Shown: piece after piece, positions 6,220 to 14,676 of the stretch
Numbering within the stretch: position 1 is the first letter of the stretch
Layout: the number at the start of each line of letters is the position of its first letter
Assembly: GCA_031267815.1 (NCBI GenBank)
Contig: JAIRYI010000019.1
Span: 1 to 42,590 of the forward strand
DNA length: 42,590 bases
Direction of reading: 5' to 3'
Source: Desulfarculales bacterium
Lineage (GTDB): Bacteria; Desulfobacterota; Desulfarculia; Desulfarculales; Desulfarculaceae
Translations under genes and position numbers: made by a program
The notes under the pieces: model-generated
What the model saw: the letters and a program-made list of their open reading frames with translations, nothing else
Told to the model about the DNA's origin: nothing
Databases searched by the model: none

Positions 6220-8190
6220 TCATTCTCCGCCTCGCAGGGTGCGGGTGGAATTCAAGACCGCCAGCAAAGCCACCCCCACATCAGCGAACACCGCTCCCCA
6301 AAGGCCTACCGCGCCCGTTGCCCCCAACAGCATAATCAGGGCTTTGACCCCCAGGGCCAGAATGATGTTCTGCCAGGCCACCGCTTTGCTGCGGGCGGCT
6401 GTTTTGAGCAGGGCCAGTACCCGGGAAGGCGCGTCGTTGAGTATCACCGCGTCGGCCGCTTCCATGGCCGCGGCCGATCCCAGGCCGCCCATGGCCACTC
6501 CCACGCCGGCATTGGCCAGAAGGGGGGCGTCGTTGACGCCATCGCCCACAAACATGGCCCGCTCCAATCCGGCCAGCTCATCCAGGGCCTTAATCTTTTC
6601 CCCAGGCAGGAGACCGGCCCGGTAGCCGGTCATGCCCAGCCGCTCCGCCGCCCTCCGCACCGGCTCTTCCCGGTCTCCGCTCAAAAGATAACAGGCCAGC
6701 CCCATCTCTTTAATCCGGGTCACCGCCTCGGCCGCGTCTTCTTTCATTTCATCACTGATCATGATCCGGCCCAAAAAACGCCCTCCCCGGGCCACGTAAA
6801 CCAGGGAAGCGTCCTCTCTTTTTTCCTCTTCCGCCAGGTCAACTCCCTTCTCCCGGAGAAAAGCGCGGCTACCGGCCAGAAACCGGCAATGTTCATACCA
6901 TGCTTCCACTCCCCTTCCCGGAGTTTCCAGGGTCTTTATCCGGCTCAACTCGGGCAGAGGGCGGGAAGCGTTGAACTTCATTATCGCCTGCGCCAAGGGA
7001 TGAGAGGATGCCGCCTGGGCCACCTGGGCCGCTTCCAGCAGTTCCTCGGCGCTGCTTCCCGGGGCTGGCGCCAGGGCGGACACCTGAAAGCGCCCCTGGG
7101 TGAGAGTGCCGGTCTTGTCAAAGGCCACCGCCTTGATCCTATTTAAAGCGTCCAGCACATTGCCCCCCTTGACCAGAATACCCTGGCGCGCCGCCGCGCC
7201 CAAACCTCCGAAATAACTGAGCGGAACGGAAATGACCAAAGCGCAGGGACAGGAGATGACCAGAAGCACCAGGCCCCGATAGATCCATTGCCGGTATTCT
7301 CCCCAGCCCAGCAAAGGGGGCAGCAAAGCCAGGGCCAGAGCCAGGGCAAAGACAATGGGGGTGTAGACCCGGGCCAGACGGGTGATGAAACGCTCCACTC
7401 TGGACTTACGCGCCTGGGCCTGTTCCACCAGATCCAGAATCCGGGCCAGTTGGGAATCCTTATAGGCCGCGGCCGCGCTCATGATGATATGGCCGTCCAG
7501 GGCAAGGCAGCCCCCAAACACCTGCCGGCCCTTGGCCGCGTACACCGGCAGGCTCTCTCCAGTCAGAGGCGAGAGATCAATCCTTGCTCCGCCGCCCAGC
7601 ACCACTCCGTCCACCGGCACCTGTTCCCCCGCCGCCACCAGGAGCGTCTGCCCGGGCCGGATCGCTTCCAGGGAAATTTCCCGAACCTCGCCGTTTTCCC
7701 ATAGCTTGGCCTGACCGGGTTTGCCGGCCAAGAGGGCGCGGATAGAGCCGCGGGAGCGGGAAACGGCTTTTTCCTGGAGCAATTCCCCACTCTGATAGAA
7801 CAGCATCACCCCCAAAGCCTCGGGCAGCTCGCCCAGAATGAGGGCGGCAACCGTGGCCGCGCTCATCAGAGTGAATTCATTGAAAAAATCTCCTCGCTTG
7901 AGGCTTTCTCCCGCCTTGAGCAGGACCCTGTAACCGCAGGCCAGATAAGGCAGGAGAAAGCAAGGCCAATTCCAGGGCCAGGGGGGCGGAAAAATCAACA
8001 GCAAAGCCAGGAGCAAAGCGCTGGCCAGCAAAACCGCCGCCTGAAAGCGCGGACTGAGCCTCAGAACAGGGACGCTTTCCTCCGGTTGTTCTTTTTTTCC
8101 TTGTTCAGGGGCGCAGCAAGCGCAAGCCCCGCCGGCCGGGCTAGCGGGGCCGGAAATTGTTTCTATCCGGGCGGATGATGTTTTGGACAT
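6220..8190 (-). CDS. zntA: Heavy-metal P1B-type ATPase (Zn/Cd/Pb exporter)
   Basis: The 656-residue protein is a metal-exporting P-type ATPase of the inner membrane. It has the phosphatase-loop TGES (210-213), the transmembrane metal site SCPCALV (CPC 314-316), phosphorylation motif DKTGTLT (Asp358) and hinge GDGVNDAPLL. An Asp in the last helix (FADVG, about residue 637) is typical of the Zn/Cd/Pb subgroup. The N-terminal ferredoxin-like HMA domain is missing; instead there is a short unstructured tail with a CACC cluster near residues 23-26. No metal-responsive regulator is adjacent, though an AT-rich palindrome lies upstream. Substrate assignment is by motif only. Confidence 0.88.
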   Translation of the reverse strand: MSKTSSARIETISGPASPAGGACACCAPEQGKKEQPEESVPVLRLSPRFQAAVLLASALLLALLLIFPPPWPWNWPCFLLPYLACGYRVLLKAGESLKRGDFFNEFTLMSAATVAALILGELPEALGVMLFYQSGELLQEKAVSRSRGSIRALLAGKPGQAKLWENGEVREISLEAIRPGQTLLVAAGEQVPVDGVVLGGGARIDLSPLTGESLPVYAAKGRQVFGGCLALDGHIIMSAAAAYKDSQLARILDLVEQAQARKSRVERFITRLARVYTPIVFALALALALLPPLLGWGEYRQWIYRGLVLLVISCPCALVISVPLSYFGGLGAAARQGILVKGGNVLDALNRIKAVAFDKTGTLTQGRFQVSALAPAPGSSAEELLEAAQVAQAASSHPLAQAIMKFNASRPLPELSRIKTLETPGRGVEAWYEHCRFLAGSRAFLREKGVDLAEEEKREDASLVYVARGGRFLGRIMISDEMKEDAAEAVTRIKEMGLACYLLSGDREEPVRRAAERLGMTGYRAGLLPGEKIKALDELAGLERAMFVGDGVNDAPLLANAGVGVAMGGLGSAAAMEAADAVILNDAPSRVLALLKTAARSKAVAWQNIILALGVKALIMLLGATGAVGLWGAVFADVGVALLAVLNSTRTLRGGE

Positions 8191-8221
8191 TTTTTTATCT
8201 TTCTGCTCTCTGAGAGTTAAG

Positions 8222-8262
8222 GATATATATTCGCATATGCATATATGTTATTATATTATTTT
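8222..8262. promoter_or_regulatory. AT-rich imperfect palindrome upstream of the ATPase
   Basis: The leader contains overlapping GCATATGC and ATATGCATAT palindromes in a very AT-rich run about 30-70 bases before the ATPase start. It could be a promoter/operator for a metal sensor of ArsR/SmtB type, but it does not fit a consensus well and no such regulator gene is in the window. Confidence 0.2.
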
Positions 8263-8437
8263 TGAAAAACAAGCTTTTTTTACGGGGAAGGAAAAGGCGA
8301 ATACTTTATCCGTTCCCGCCGCGCAATGGTAATTTACAAAAATTGCTTTAAATTACTTGCAATTTGCGTTAAAATATGATCAGCAGATGAGGTAAAATTT
8401 ACAATTTTGGTGGAAATAACGAGAAAGGAGAAATAAA

Positions 8438-8605
8438 ATGGCTCGTCCGATAGCTCCCACTCCTACATTGAAGGGTGAGGATGCCAAAAAATTTCTAAAA
8501 GCAGCCGAAAATCCTGAGACTTTTAGCCCGCCCCATGTTGATGCTGAAAATTTGGCTCAAGTAGTATACCAGACTTTATCTAAAGATGGACAGAAACGTT
8601 CATAA
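8438..8605 (+). CDS. Small antitoxin-like protein preceding a GNAT gene
   Basis: A 55-codon gene begins at ATG 8438 after AAAGGAG. The product opens MARPIAPTPTLKGEDAKKFL, is mostly charged and helical, and has no membrane segment. The IAPTP-L-G-DA-FL opening is one I recall in small proteins that precede toxin-like genes, but I cannot name a family. Its last 20 bases overlap the start of the downstream GNAT gene in another frame, so translation is probably coupled. By position and size it is the candidate antitoxin or partner of that protein. The surrounding DNA is AT-rich compared with the backbone. Confidence 0.65.
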   Translation: MARPIAPTPTLKGEDAKKFLKAAENPETFSPPHVDAENLAQVVYQTLSKDGQKRS

Positions 8606-9143
8606 GTATAGAGGATTCACTTTAAGCCCTGTAAAAGATTTTTCAATCTTTTCAGGGTTTTCTTGTTGCAGGCCAGATGATAAAGATAAAGACCTTGATG
8701 ATTTTATCCATAACGACGCCGAAAACCACTTAAAAAATCATATGGCTACTACCTATATTTTGCTTTTGGACCCGGATTTGTTTCAGATCCCACTCTCGCC
8801 CCTAATACCTCTTGGTTTCGTAACTTTGCAAAATGATTCTATTAAAATAAAATCAGATGAATATCTATATCAATCTTCGCCAGCGGTAAAAATTGGACGC
8901 TTTGGTATCGAAAATATATGGCAAAAAAGAGGGCTTGGATCTTTGGCTCTCACTATGGTTAAACAGTTTATGCTGACCGATAATCGCACTGGTTGCCGCT
9001 ATATTACTTTAGATGCTTATAATGATGGTGATGTTTTAAAGTTTTATAAAAAGAACGGTTTTTCCCTACTCGAAAAACCTAACCCAAAACGGGATCAAGT
9101 TTTAATGTATTTTGACCTTAAATCACATCCCCCGAAGTCTTAA
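8586..9143 (+). CDS. GNAT acetyltransferase, toxin-like (TacT/AtaT type)
   Basis: The 185-residue protein has a GNAT fold. The acetyl-CoA loop is QKRGLGSLAL (about residues 117-126), preceded by GRFGIENIW and followed by RYITLDAYNDGDVLKFYKKNGF, which is strand 5 with the conserved FYKKNGF. The N-terminal half (DDFIHNDAENHLKNHMATTYILLLD) is arranged like that of GNAT toxins that acetylate aminoacyl-tRNA. Such toxins normally pair with an RHH (DUF1778) antitoxin. Here the partner is the unrelated 55-residue protein that overlaps its start. It lies 76 bases from the 3' end of tRNA-Ser. Low GC suggests acquisition. The toxin role is inferred from architecture and context. Confidence 0.72.
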   Translation: MDRNVHKYRGFTLSPVKDFSIFSGFSCCRPDDKDKDLDDFIHNDAENHLKNHMATTYILLLDPDLFQIPLSPLIPLGFVTLQNDSIKIKSDEYLYQSSPAVKIGRFGIENIWQKRGLGSLALTMVKQFMLTDNRTGCRYITLDAYNDGDVLKFYKKNGFSLLEKPNPKRDQVLMYFDLKSHPPKS

Positions 9144-9219
9144 TTTATTCTTTCTCCGCCGCCGCCATTGGGGTCGCGTCTGCCGAACATCTGGCAGAAT
9201 TCCGGGTTGGATTTAAGTT

Positions 9220-9306
9220 TGGCGGAGGGAGTAGGATTCGAACCCACGGATCTTTGGGATCAACGGTTTTCAAGACCGCCGCCTTAAGCCACTCGGCCAT
9301 CCCTCC
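9220..9306 (-). tRNA. tRNA-Ser (anticodon UGA)
   Basis: The minus strand folds as a class II tRNA. Acceptor GGAGGGA pairs with TCCCTCC, the D-arm contains GGCCGAGTGGC, the anticodon loop is CTTGAAA with anticodon TGA, there is a long variable arm, and the T-arm holds GGTTCGAATCC. A CCA end is encoded at 9220-9222. The 3' end points toward the AT-rich GNAT module. Confidence 0.95.
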
Positions 9307-9337
9307 ATCTTGACCGGGATCTGCCCAGCCGGCCGGA

Positions 9338-10267
9338 TCACAGATTATTGGCCGCCCGGTTGGCCAGTTCTTTGCGCATCATTTCCTGCATCAATCTGCT
9401 CATGCGCACCTGAATTGGGGCATTCATATTCACAAAGCGCACCGCGGTGAATATGCGGCTGGGATGAGGCGGTTCCAATTCCCCGCTGCGGACGACTTTG
9501 GCCAATACCTCCCATAAATCTTCCTGCCACATCAGAGTGAGTTTTTGAATTTCATAGGGATCCAGTTTGATATTGCGGTCATGGACAAGTTTGGCCCCGC
9601 CTTCGGATATATCTTTAACATACGCCTGCTGCATGCTGTCGGTTTTACCGTAGGCAGTCTCGATTAAATTTTGCAGCGGCAGGATCAGTTCCTGGGCCAG
9701 ACGGCGGGCATGTTTTTCCCGCAGCCAGATCTCTTTTCTGAGGGTGCGCCCGAAGGCGGTGATGAGTTCGTCTATTTCATTGCCCAGAGTTTCAATTGAC
9801 CAGTAGGCCCGCATGTTGAAAGTGACTTGCGGTTCCACCCGGTAATAGAGGCGCAGACTGGCGATTTCCAGACGGGAGGGCAAAGGCACCACCAGCGCGC
9901 TTTCGCTTTGGGTCGGGGAAATCCGGTAGTTGGGAATAACCGCGGCCAGTTCCGTGTTATAGGTGGTGCGGAGCAGTTTGGAACGGCCGTCGCTGTCCTG
10001 GACCTGGCACAGGAAGGTCACTTCCAGAGGCAGGCCCGCCTGGGAAGGAAGAATGGGAGGCAGGGTCTGAGCCAGAATAAGCTGCCGCTCCCTGGTTATG
10101 TCATGAATTACGCTGCCTCGCACTTCCACCACATCAACCGACTCGTCCCGGTTCAATACCAAATCAACGTGGTTGCCAGGATACAGACTGCGCAAAAATA
10201 ATTCTTTTTGACTGGGCAGACCTGGCTTGGTCTGAGGCTCAGGTTTTTTATTAAACAGAGCTGCCAC
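9338..10267 (-). CDS. PilZ-domain c-di-GMP-binding protein (YcgR-like)
   Basis: The 309-residue soluble protein starts at GTG 10267. Residues about 25-125 resemble the N-terminal YcgR beta-barrel: SLYPGNHVDLVLNRDE, a GSVIHDI element, and a flavour of YcgR-N throughout. The C-terminal half is a PilZ domain with an arginine motif RLYYR (about 138-142). The D-x-S-x-x-G loop is DISEGG (about 220-225), but it is separated from the arginine motif by an unusually long helical insertion of roughly 75 residues. It probably links c-di-GMP to motility or secretion. It follows tatA by 38 bases on the same strand. The insertion is the odd feature. Confidence 0.75.
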   Translation of the reverse strand: MAALFNKKPEPQTKPGLPSQKELFLRSLYPGNHVDLVLNRDESVDVVEVRGSVIHDITRERQLILAQTLPPILPSQAGLPLEVTFLCQVQDSDGRSKLLRTTYNTELAAVIPNYRISPTQSESALVVPLPSRLEIASLRLYYRVEPQVTFNMRAYWSIETLGNEIDELITAFGRTLRKEIWLREKHARRLAQELILPLQNLIETAYGKTDSMQQAYVKDISEGGAKLVHDRNIKLDPYEIQKLTLMWQEDLWEVLAKVVRSGELEPPHPSRIFTAVRFVNMNAPIQVRMSRLMQEMMRKELANRAANNL

Positions 10268-10305
10268 TTCATTCTCACTGCATCAAGCGGGTTTGCCGGG
10301 CGCGG

Positions 10306-10485
10306 TCACGAGTCTGATTTTTCATTATCTGTTTTTTCTTTTTCTTCTCCCGACAGGCTGCCGCGGAAATTGCGTATGGCTTTGCCCAAATTATCCCCTA
10401 ACTGAGGCAGGCGGCGGGCGCCGAACAAAACCAGCACGATGAGCAGAATTATCAGAAGTTGGGGCCAGCCAATGTTGGCAAACAT
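10306..10485 (-). CDS. tatA: Sec-independent translocase TatA/E family protein
   Basis: A 59-residue protein with the TatA layout: a short N-terminus, one transmembrane helix (WPQLLIILLIVLVLFGARRL), the FGARRLPQLG hinge, an amphipathic helix DNLGKAIRNFRGSL and a charged tail. TatA forms the transport pore for folded, twin-arginine substrates in the cytoplasmic membrane. The start is ATG 10485, preceded by a weak purine-rich GGAAAG. No tatB or tatC is adjacent, so the core complex must be encoded elsewhere. It is co-directional with the PilZ gene and may be co-transcribed. Confidence 0.9.
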   Translation of the reverse strand: MFANIGWPQLLIILLIVLVLFGARRLPQLGDNLGKAIRNFRGSLSGEEKEKTDNEKSDS

Positions 10486-10675
10486 AAAGTTTTCTTTCCG
10501 AATGAATGTTTAATCTATGCAATATTAACAATATAACTGTTCAAGCGTCATTTCTCCAGTTTAACTTTATCCCACCCTGGGCCTGTGTGCAAGGGAGAGG
10601 GAAATATATTTGGGGATCATGACGCCCCAGATGAGGGGAGGCAAATTTTTATTAAAGTCCAACTGCGTGATTAAG

Positions 10676-11410
10676 TTAACATATCGTTGCTAAAAGAGGC
10701 GCCGGCGCCTGCATGGCCTTCGCAAAATCCCGGGCGGCGGCCAGAGGATCGCGGGCGCGCAGAATGGGCCGGCCCACCACCAGATGACTGGCGCCGGCGG
10801 CCAGAGCCTGCCCGGGAGTGGCGATTCGTTTCTGATCGTCAGGCCCGTCTTGGCTCAGGCGGATGCCCGGGCAGACTATTAAAGCTTCCGGACCCATAAT
10901 CCGGCGCATGGATCCGGCTTCGTGTCCGGAGCAGACAATGCCCTGACAGCCGGCCTCCAGGGCAAGCTGAGCCCGCCGGCGGGCCAGGGCAAGCGGCCGG
11001 CTTAAATCCCCAGAATAGCCTTGGCGCTCCAGATCACGGTCTTCCAGGCTGGTGAGTACGGTTATGCCCAGAAGCCTTGTGGGGGCCAGATCCATGCCGG
11101 TGAAAATATCCGTCTGCTCGCAGTGGCAGGTCAGGAAATCCACTCCCAGGTCAGCGGCCTGCCGGGCGGCGGCCCGCATGGTGGCGGGGATGTCGTGGAG
11201 TTTGAGATCCAAAAATATGGCCTCCGCTCCTGCCTGGCGGACTTCTTTAATAATTTTAGGGCCCTGGCTGATAAACAGTTCCAGGCCTATTTTGAAAACC
11301 CCAATCTCGCCGCCCAAAAGGCGCGTCCAGCGCGCCGCCTCGGCAGATCCGGACACATCCAGAGCCAGAATTAAACGCTTTTCCGCCGCCAATTTTTTCT
11401 CCGTTTCCAA
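10676..11410 (-). CDS. pyrF: Orotidine 5'-phosphate decarboxylase
   Basis: This 244-residue enzyme makes UMP from OMP in the last step of de novo pyrimidine synthesis. The catalytic signature FLDLKLHDIPATM contains the Asp68-Lys70-Asp73 charge network. LALDVSG at the first strand and GITVLTS, VCSGHE, VCPGIRL and VVGRPI farther on complete the barrel, including the phosphate-binding loop. Length is normal. It lies 5 bases after radC and is the last gene of the amrS-radC-pyrF run. Confidence 0.95.
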   Translation of the reverse strand: METEKKLAAEKRLILALDVSGSAEAARWTRLLGGEIGVFKIGLELFISQGPKIIKEVRQAGAEAIFLDLKLHDIPATMRAAARQAADLGVDFLTCHCEQTDIFTGMDLAPTRLLGITVLTSLEDRDLERQGYSGDLSRPLALARRRAQLALEAGCQGIVCSGHEAGSMRRIMGPEALIVCPGIRLSQDGPDDQKRIATPGQALAAGASHLVVGRPILRARDPLAAARDFAKAMQAPAPLLATIC

Positions 11411-11415
11411 AAAAA

Positions 11416-12132
11416 TTATAAACCGCCGGCCCGGTACTCTTTTTCCAGGGCCGTTATTTTGCCCGCCTGGGCGAAACTGTAAATTCCCTCCCGGCTCACA
11501 ATGACATGATCCGCAAGTTCTATTTCCACCAGCCGGCAGGCATAATAGATTCTGCGGGTCAAAGCCAGATCGCTGCCGCTGGGGCTTAAGTTGCCGGAGG
11601 GATGATTGTGGGCGCAGATCAGGGCCGCGGCTTTGCGGCGCAGCGCGGCCTGAATGACCTCGCGCACAAATACCACCGCCCTGTCAAGGGTGCCCCGGGA
11701 AATATTTTCCTCTCCGCGTAAGCCGCCGCCCGAATCCAGGATGATGATTTTGAAAACTTCATGATCATAGCTTCCCATGGTAAAGCGCAAGTATTGGGTC
11801 AGGTCGAATTTTTTCCTCTCTTGAGGGGCGCGGGCGGCCAGATCCTGGAGATAGCGGCCGGCCACCGCCGGAACCAGCTTGAGGCCCAGGGTATTTTTAG
11901 GACCGATCCCGGCCACGGCGGCCAGCGCTTCCCCGTCCGCTTCCAGCACCTGAGAGATGGATCCGAACTGACGCAGCAACTGGCGCGCTCTTTCCTTACA
12001 GTCCTGGCGGGGAGTAGCCAGGGTGAGCAGAAGCTCCAGCGCTTCTTCATCGGTCAGTTTATCCAGGCCGTGGGCCAGAAATTTATCCCGCAGGCGGCCC
12101 CGGTGTCCTTCTTCCGGCTGCTTTTTCACCAT
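11416..12132 (-). CDS. radC: RadC family protein (JAB1/MPN metalloprotease-like)
   Basis: The 238-residue protein has a helix-hairpin-helix segment (AAVAGIGPKNTLGLKL, about 71-86) followed by the JAMM/MPN domain. The metal motif is HNHPSG with His175 and His177 and a later Asp188 in SGSDLA. RadC proteins have no settled role; the historic DNA-repair link is doubtful. Its first seven bases overlap the end of amrS (ATGGTGA), so the two are translationally coupled, and pyrF follows after 5 bases. Confidence 0.92.
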   Translation of the reverse strand: MVKKQPEEGHRGRLRDKFLAHGLDKLTDEEALELLLTLATPRQDCKERARQLLRQFGSISQVLEADGEALAAVAGIGPKNTLGLKLVPAVAGRYLQDLAARAPQERKKFDLTQYLRFTMGSYDHEVFKIIILDSGGGLRGEENISRGTLDRAVVFVREVIQAALRRKAAALICAHNHPSGNLSPSGSDLALTRRIYYACRLVEIELADHVIVSREGIYSFAQAGKITALEKEYRAGGL

Positions 12133-13142
12133 ACGCCCGCCGTTTTAGCCCCGCATTGGGGGCAGATACCGTCTTTTTTCAAGAGGTTGCGCCGTACTGT
12201 GAAACGATCGCGCTCAACCAGCAGAAGGCGGCACTCCGGACACCGGGTATCGCCGGCCCGGGGCAGGGGCAGGTTGCCGGGATAGACGAATTTAAGTCCG
12301 GCCTGTCCGGCCAGGTCCCAAGCCTTGAGCAGCGCTTCCGGCCCGGTGGGCGGAGCGGTCTGCCGGTAGGCGGGGCGATAGGCGCTGATATGCCAGGGGG
12401 TATGAGGGGAAAGCTCATCGGCAATGAATGAGGCCAGTTTTTCCAGATCACCGGGAGCATCATTGAGACCCGGAATGATCAAAGTGGTGATTTCCAGCCA
12501 GACCCCCTGGCTTTTCAATTGGCGCAGGGTGTCCAGCACCACCTCCAGCCGGCCTCCGCAATGGTTGCGGTAAAAGGCCGGGTCAAAGGCCTTCAGGTCG
12601 ATGTTGGCGCCTTGCAGAAGCCCTTCGCTGGCCTGCCAGGCCAGTTGGCTGCCAAAACCGTTGCTCACCACAATATTGGCCAGCCCCGCCTCCCGGGCCA
12701 GTTGCATGCATTCCAGGGCATACTCCCAAAAGACCAGCGGTTCTGTATAGGTGTAGGAGACAGAGCGGCAGGCAAACGCGGAGGCGGAAGCGGCGATCTC
12801 TCCGGGGCTGCGCCGGGGCAGGCGGCCGGCCTGGGCCGGCAGATGGGGGCCGGCCTGGCTTATCTGCCAGTTTTGGCAGAAATCGCAGCTAAAATTGCAG
12901 CCCAGGGCGGCAATGGAGTAGCTTAGGGAGCCGGGCAGAAAATGATAGAGGGGTTTTTTTTCCACCGGATCGGGATTGGCGGCCACAATCCGGCCATAGT
13001 TGGCGCTGAAGAGCCGGCCTTCCCGGTTGACCCGCACCCGGCAGCGGCCTCTCCCTCCGGGGGGCAGGGAGCAGGAATGTCCGCACAATTGGCAGATTAC
13101 CTTCAAACCGTCTTTTTTTTCATAAAACCCGGCTGGCCGCAA
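12126..13142 (-). CDS. amrS: AmmeMemoRadiSam-system radical SAM enzyme
   Basis: The 338-residue protein holds the radical SAM cluster motif CNFSCDFC (Cys82, Cys86, Cys89). An N-terminal zinc-like region carries CQLCGHSC and RGRCRVRVN, as in AmrS. Further on come SYTYTEPLVF, NIDLKAFDP and a C-terminal CPEC...CPQC pair. In this system AmrS is associated with AmmeMemoRadiSam proteins AmrA and AmrB, neither of which is in the window; the reaction is not established. I chose TTG 13142, because AGGAGG lies 8 bases upstream and MRPAGFYEKKDG matches the usual family start. A longer frame from 13241 adds 33 residues unlike the family. Confidence 0.88.
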   Translation of the reverse strand: MRPAGFYEKKDGLKVICQLCGHSCSLPPGGRGRCRVRVNREGRLFSANYGRIVAANPDPVEKKPLYHFLPGSLSYSIAALGCNFSCDFCQNWQISQAGPHLPAQAGRLPRRSPGEIAASASAFACRSVSYTYTEPLVFWEYALECMQLAREAGLANIVVSNGFGSQLAWQASEGLLQGANIDLKAFDPAFYRNHCGGRLEVVLDTLRQLKSQGVWLEITTLIIPGLNDAPGDLEKLASFIADELSPHTPWHISAYRPAYRQTAPPTGPEALLKAWDLAGQAGLKFVYPGNLPLPRAGDTRCPECRLLLVERDRFTVRRNLLKKDGICPQCGAKTAGVW

Positions 13143-13590
13143 AATTTTCGCCTCCTTTTTGTCTCTATTTTCCCTCAAAGGGGCGGCGGCGGCAAGAGAG
13201 GGCGAAACATGTATTTTCAGGCGGCTTAAAAGCAAAATCAAGTTTATATCCGCTTATGCCCACCCTTTTCAAGGTGCTAAAGCTTTTAAGCCAAGCAGTC
13301 GAACACCGTTGATGATTCTTTTCTTCGCGGCCTTGGGCCGGCAAGGGGGGCTTGGGTATCCCCCCGGAAAGATTTGGTTTTTATGCCTTTTAAGCCAAGC
13401 GGCCGGCAATCTGCAATTTGCGCCCTCTTTCCGGTTTTCCCGCCCCGGAAGAGGCAAAGTTTCAGAACTGGTGGAAATTTTATCATAAATGCGATATCAT
13501 AAGAAACAATACTCGATATAAAAATATTGATTCTTTTTGCTACTTTTTATTGCTTACTGATAACTCGAAGATTTTTTGAGGAATTATTAT
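13143..13590. other. Intergenic region with short direct repeat
   Basis: I see no supportable gene here. It separates the divergent amrS and NYN genes and so must hold both promoters. The 14-mer CTTTTAAGCCAAGC occurs at 13283-13296 and 13387-13400, and a G-run/C-run hairpin-like section lies near 13335-13370. The last 90 bases are AT-rich, fitting a promoter for the NYN gene. Confidence 0.5.
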
Positions 13591-14172
13591 ATGAATCAAT
13601 ATAAAGTACTCGCTTTGGCTGATGAGTCCAACGCCACCCAGGCCGCCAGCCAAATTTTCCATCGTAAAATGGATTGGTTCAAGCTGCGCGAGTATTTAAC
13701 CGCCGGCAATATGAATGAAGTGCGCAAGATGGTGGAAATGGTGCTTTATGTGGGTTTGCCTCCGGCCACTCCGGAGTGGGGGCGAAAACGGGAAGCCAAG
13801 GCCAGGTTTGTCCATTGGGCGCGGACCAACGGCTTTCTGGTGCAGGAAAAAAACGGTCATCCGGTGGCGGATAATCAATATAAAGCCAATGTCGACGTCA
13901 TGATGGCCATTGACGCGGTAGATTTGGCCCTGCGCATCAAACCTGATATTGTGGTGCTGGTGACCGGAGACGGCGATTTCGCCCATCTGGCCCTGACCAT
14001 GCGCCGGCAGGGGATCAGAGTGGAAGTGGCCTCAGTGCCCCAGACCTTGAACGGCGAACTCAGGGCCGCGGCCAACAGCATTATTGATCTTACCGGCCTA
14101 TATAATTCTTTTGAGCCTTTTGATCTGGAACATGATTATGGCGATGAGCAGATGGATTTGCTTTTCGATTGA
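13591..14172 (+). CDS. NYN/LabA-like PIN-fold protein
   Basis: The 193-residue protein has the NYN (DUF88/LabA) PIN-like nuclease fold. Acidic residues that may bind metal appear in the first strand (ALADESN), in ANVDVMMAIDAV and in the hallmark VTGDGDF, followed by LALTMRRQGIRVEV. NYN proteins are thought to cleave RNA, but the substrate here is unknown. GAGG lies upstream of ATG 13591; an in-frame TTG at 13576 overlaps that site and is less likely. The first strand has ALADESN instead of the common FIDGENL, a mild deviation. A strong promoter for the next gene overlaps its stop. Confidence 0.82.
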   Translation: MNQYKVLALADESNATQAASQIFHRKMDWFKLREYLTAGNMNEVRKMVEMVLYVGLPPATPEWGRKREAKARFVHWARTNGFLVQEKNGHPVADNQYKANVDVMMAIDAVDLALRIKPDIVVLVTGDGDFAHLALTMRRQGIRVEVASVPQTLNGELRAAANSIIDLTGLYNSFEPFDLEHDYGDEQMDLLFD

Positions 14173-14174
14173 AT

Positions 14175-14203
14175 TTGACAGAATTTTTTCCTGGTGATAC
14201 TAT
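14175..14203 (+). promoter_or_regulatory. Sigma70-type promoter
   Basis: A perfect -35 TTGACA (14175-14180) is followed after 17 bases by TACTAT (14198-14203). It starts 3 bases after the NYN stop and lies 61 bases before the start of the membrane protein gene, so that gene likely has its own transcript. Confidence 0.65.
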
Positions 14204-14264
14204 AAAATGGTCCTGTAGAAGTCAATTTACGGCACGAACCGTTTCCCTTAGCGCGGAGGTAATC

Positions 14265-14591
14265 ATGGTTGTATTTATCGGCGGAGTAATCGCTTTCATC
14301 CTGGGTATAATCGGTCTGGTCTCATGGTGGGAGGAGTTTATCACCATGTTCAAAGCGATCTTGCCGGTTATTTTTCTTTTAGGCGGCGCGGTAGCCGCTT
14401 ATATAGGCTCCCAGGAAGTCAAAGATAAAATCAAGGGCCACCGGGAAGCCGGCCGCCAGCCCCTGGCTCCGGAGGGAGAAGATCAGGCGGAATCTTTAGA
14501 CCGTTACCGCAATGAAGTCAGCGAATTGAAAGACCGTCTGGCCGCTTTGGAAAAAAACAAGGAAGACGGCCAGGAAAGCGAAAATAAATAG
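14265..14591 (+). CDS. Small membrane protein with C-terminal coiled coil
   Basis: The 108-residue product has two hydrophobic segments (about residues 2-22, VVFIGGVIAFILGIIGLVSW, and 30-48, AILPVIFLLGGAVAAYIGS). A charged, helical tail rich in Glu/Lys (DRYRNEVSELKDRLAALEKN) follows and should form a coiled coil in the cytoplasm. GGAGGT lies just upstream of ATG 14265. A longer in-frame reading from 14169 would run through the promoter and is rejected. I do not recognise the family; an envelope or scaffold function is a guess. Confidence 0.75.
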   Translation: MVVFIGGVIAFILGIIGLVSWWEEFITMFKAILPVIFLLGGAVAAYIGSQEVKDKIKGHREAGRQPLAPEGEDQAESLDRYRNEVSELKDRLAALEKNKEDGQESENK

Positions 14592-14606
14592 AAGTCATTT
14601 TATAAG

Positions 14607-14643
14607 GCCGGACAGCATATCCGGCTTTGCCGCTTTTAGCGGC
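14607..14643. terminator. Paired hairpins between convergent genes
   Basis: GCCGGA/TCCGGC (14607-14612 and 14620-14625) is followed by GCCGC/GCGGC around TTTTA (14629-14643). They lie between the membrane protein stop and the convergent mutS2 stop, so they could end both transcripts. U-tracts are short. Confidence 0.5.
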
Positions 14644-14676
14644 GGGAACGAGCCCCAAACTTCAGCAGGCAAGCCC

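Noticed and set aside
10208-10405. Plus-strand open frame of 65 codons
   Set aside because: It lies antisense to tatA and the start of the PilZ gene, and has no ribosome site or motif.
14169-14264. Longer N-terminus of the small membrane protein
   Set aside because: It would be translated through a consensus promoter, and a strong ribosome site lies just before ATG 14265.
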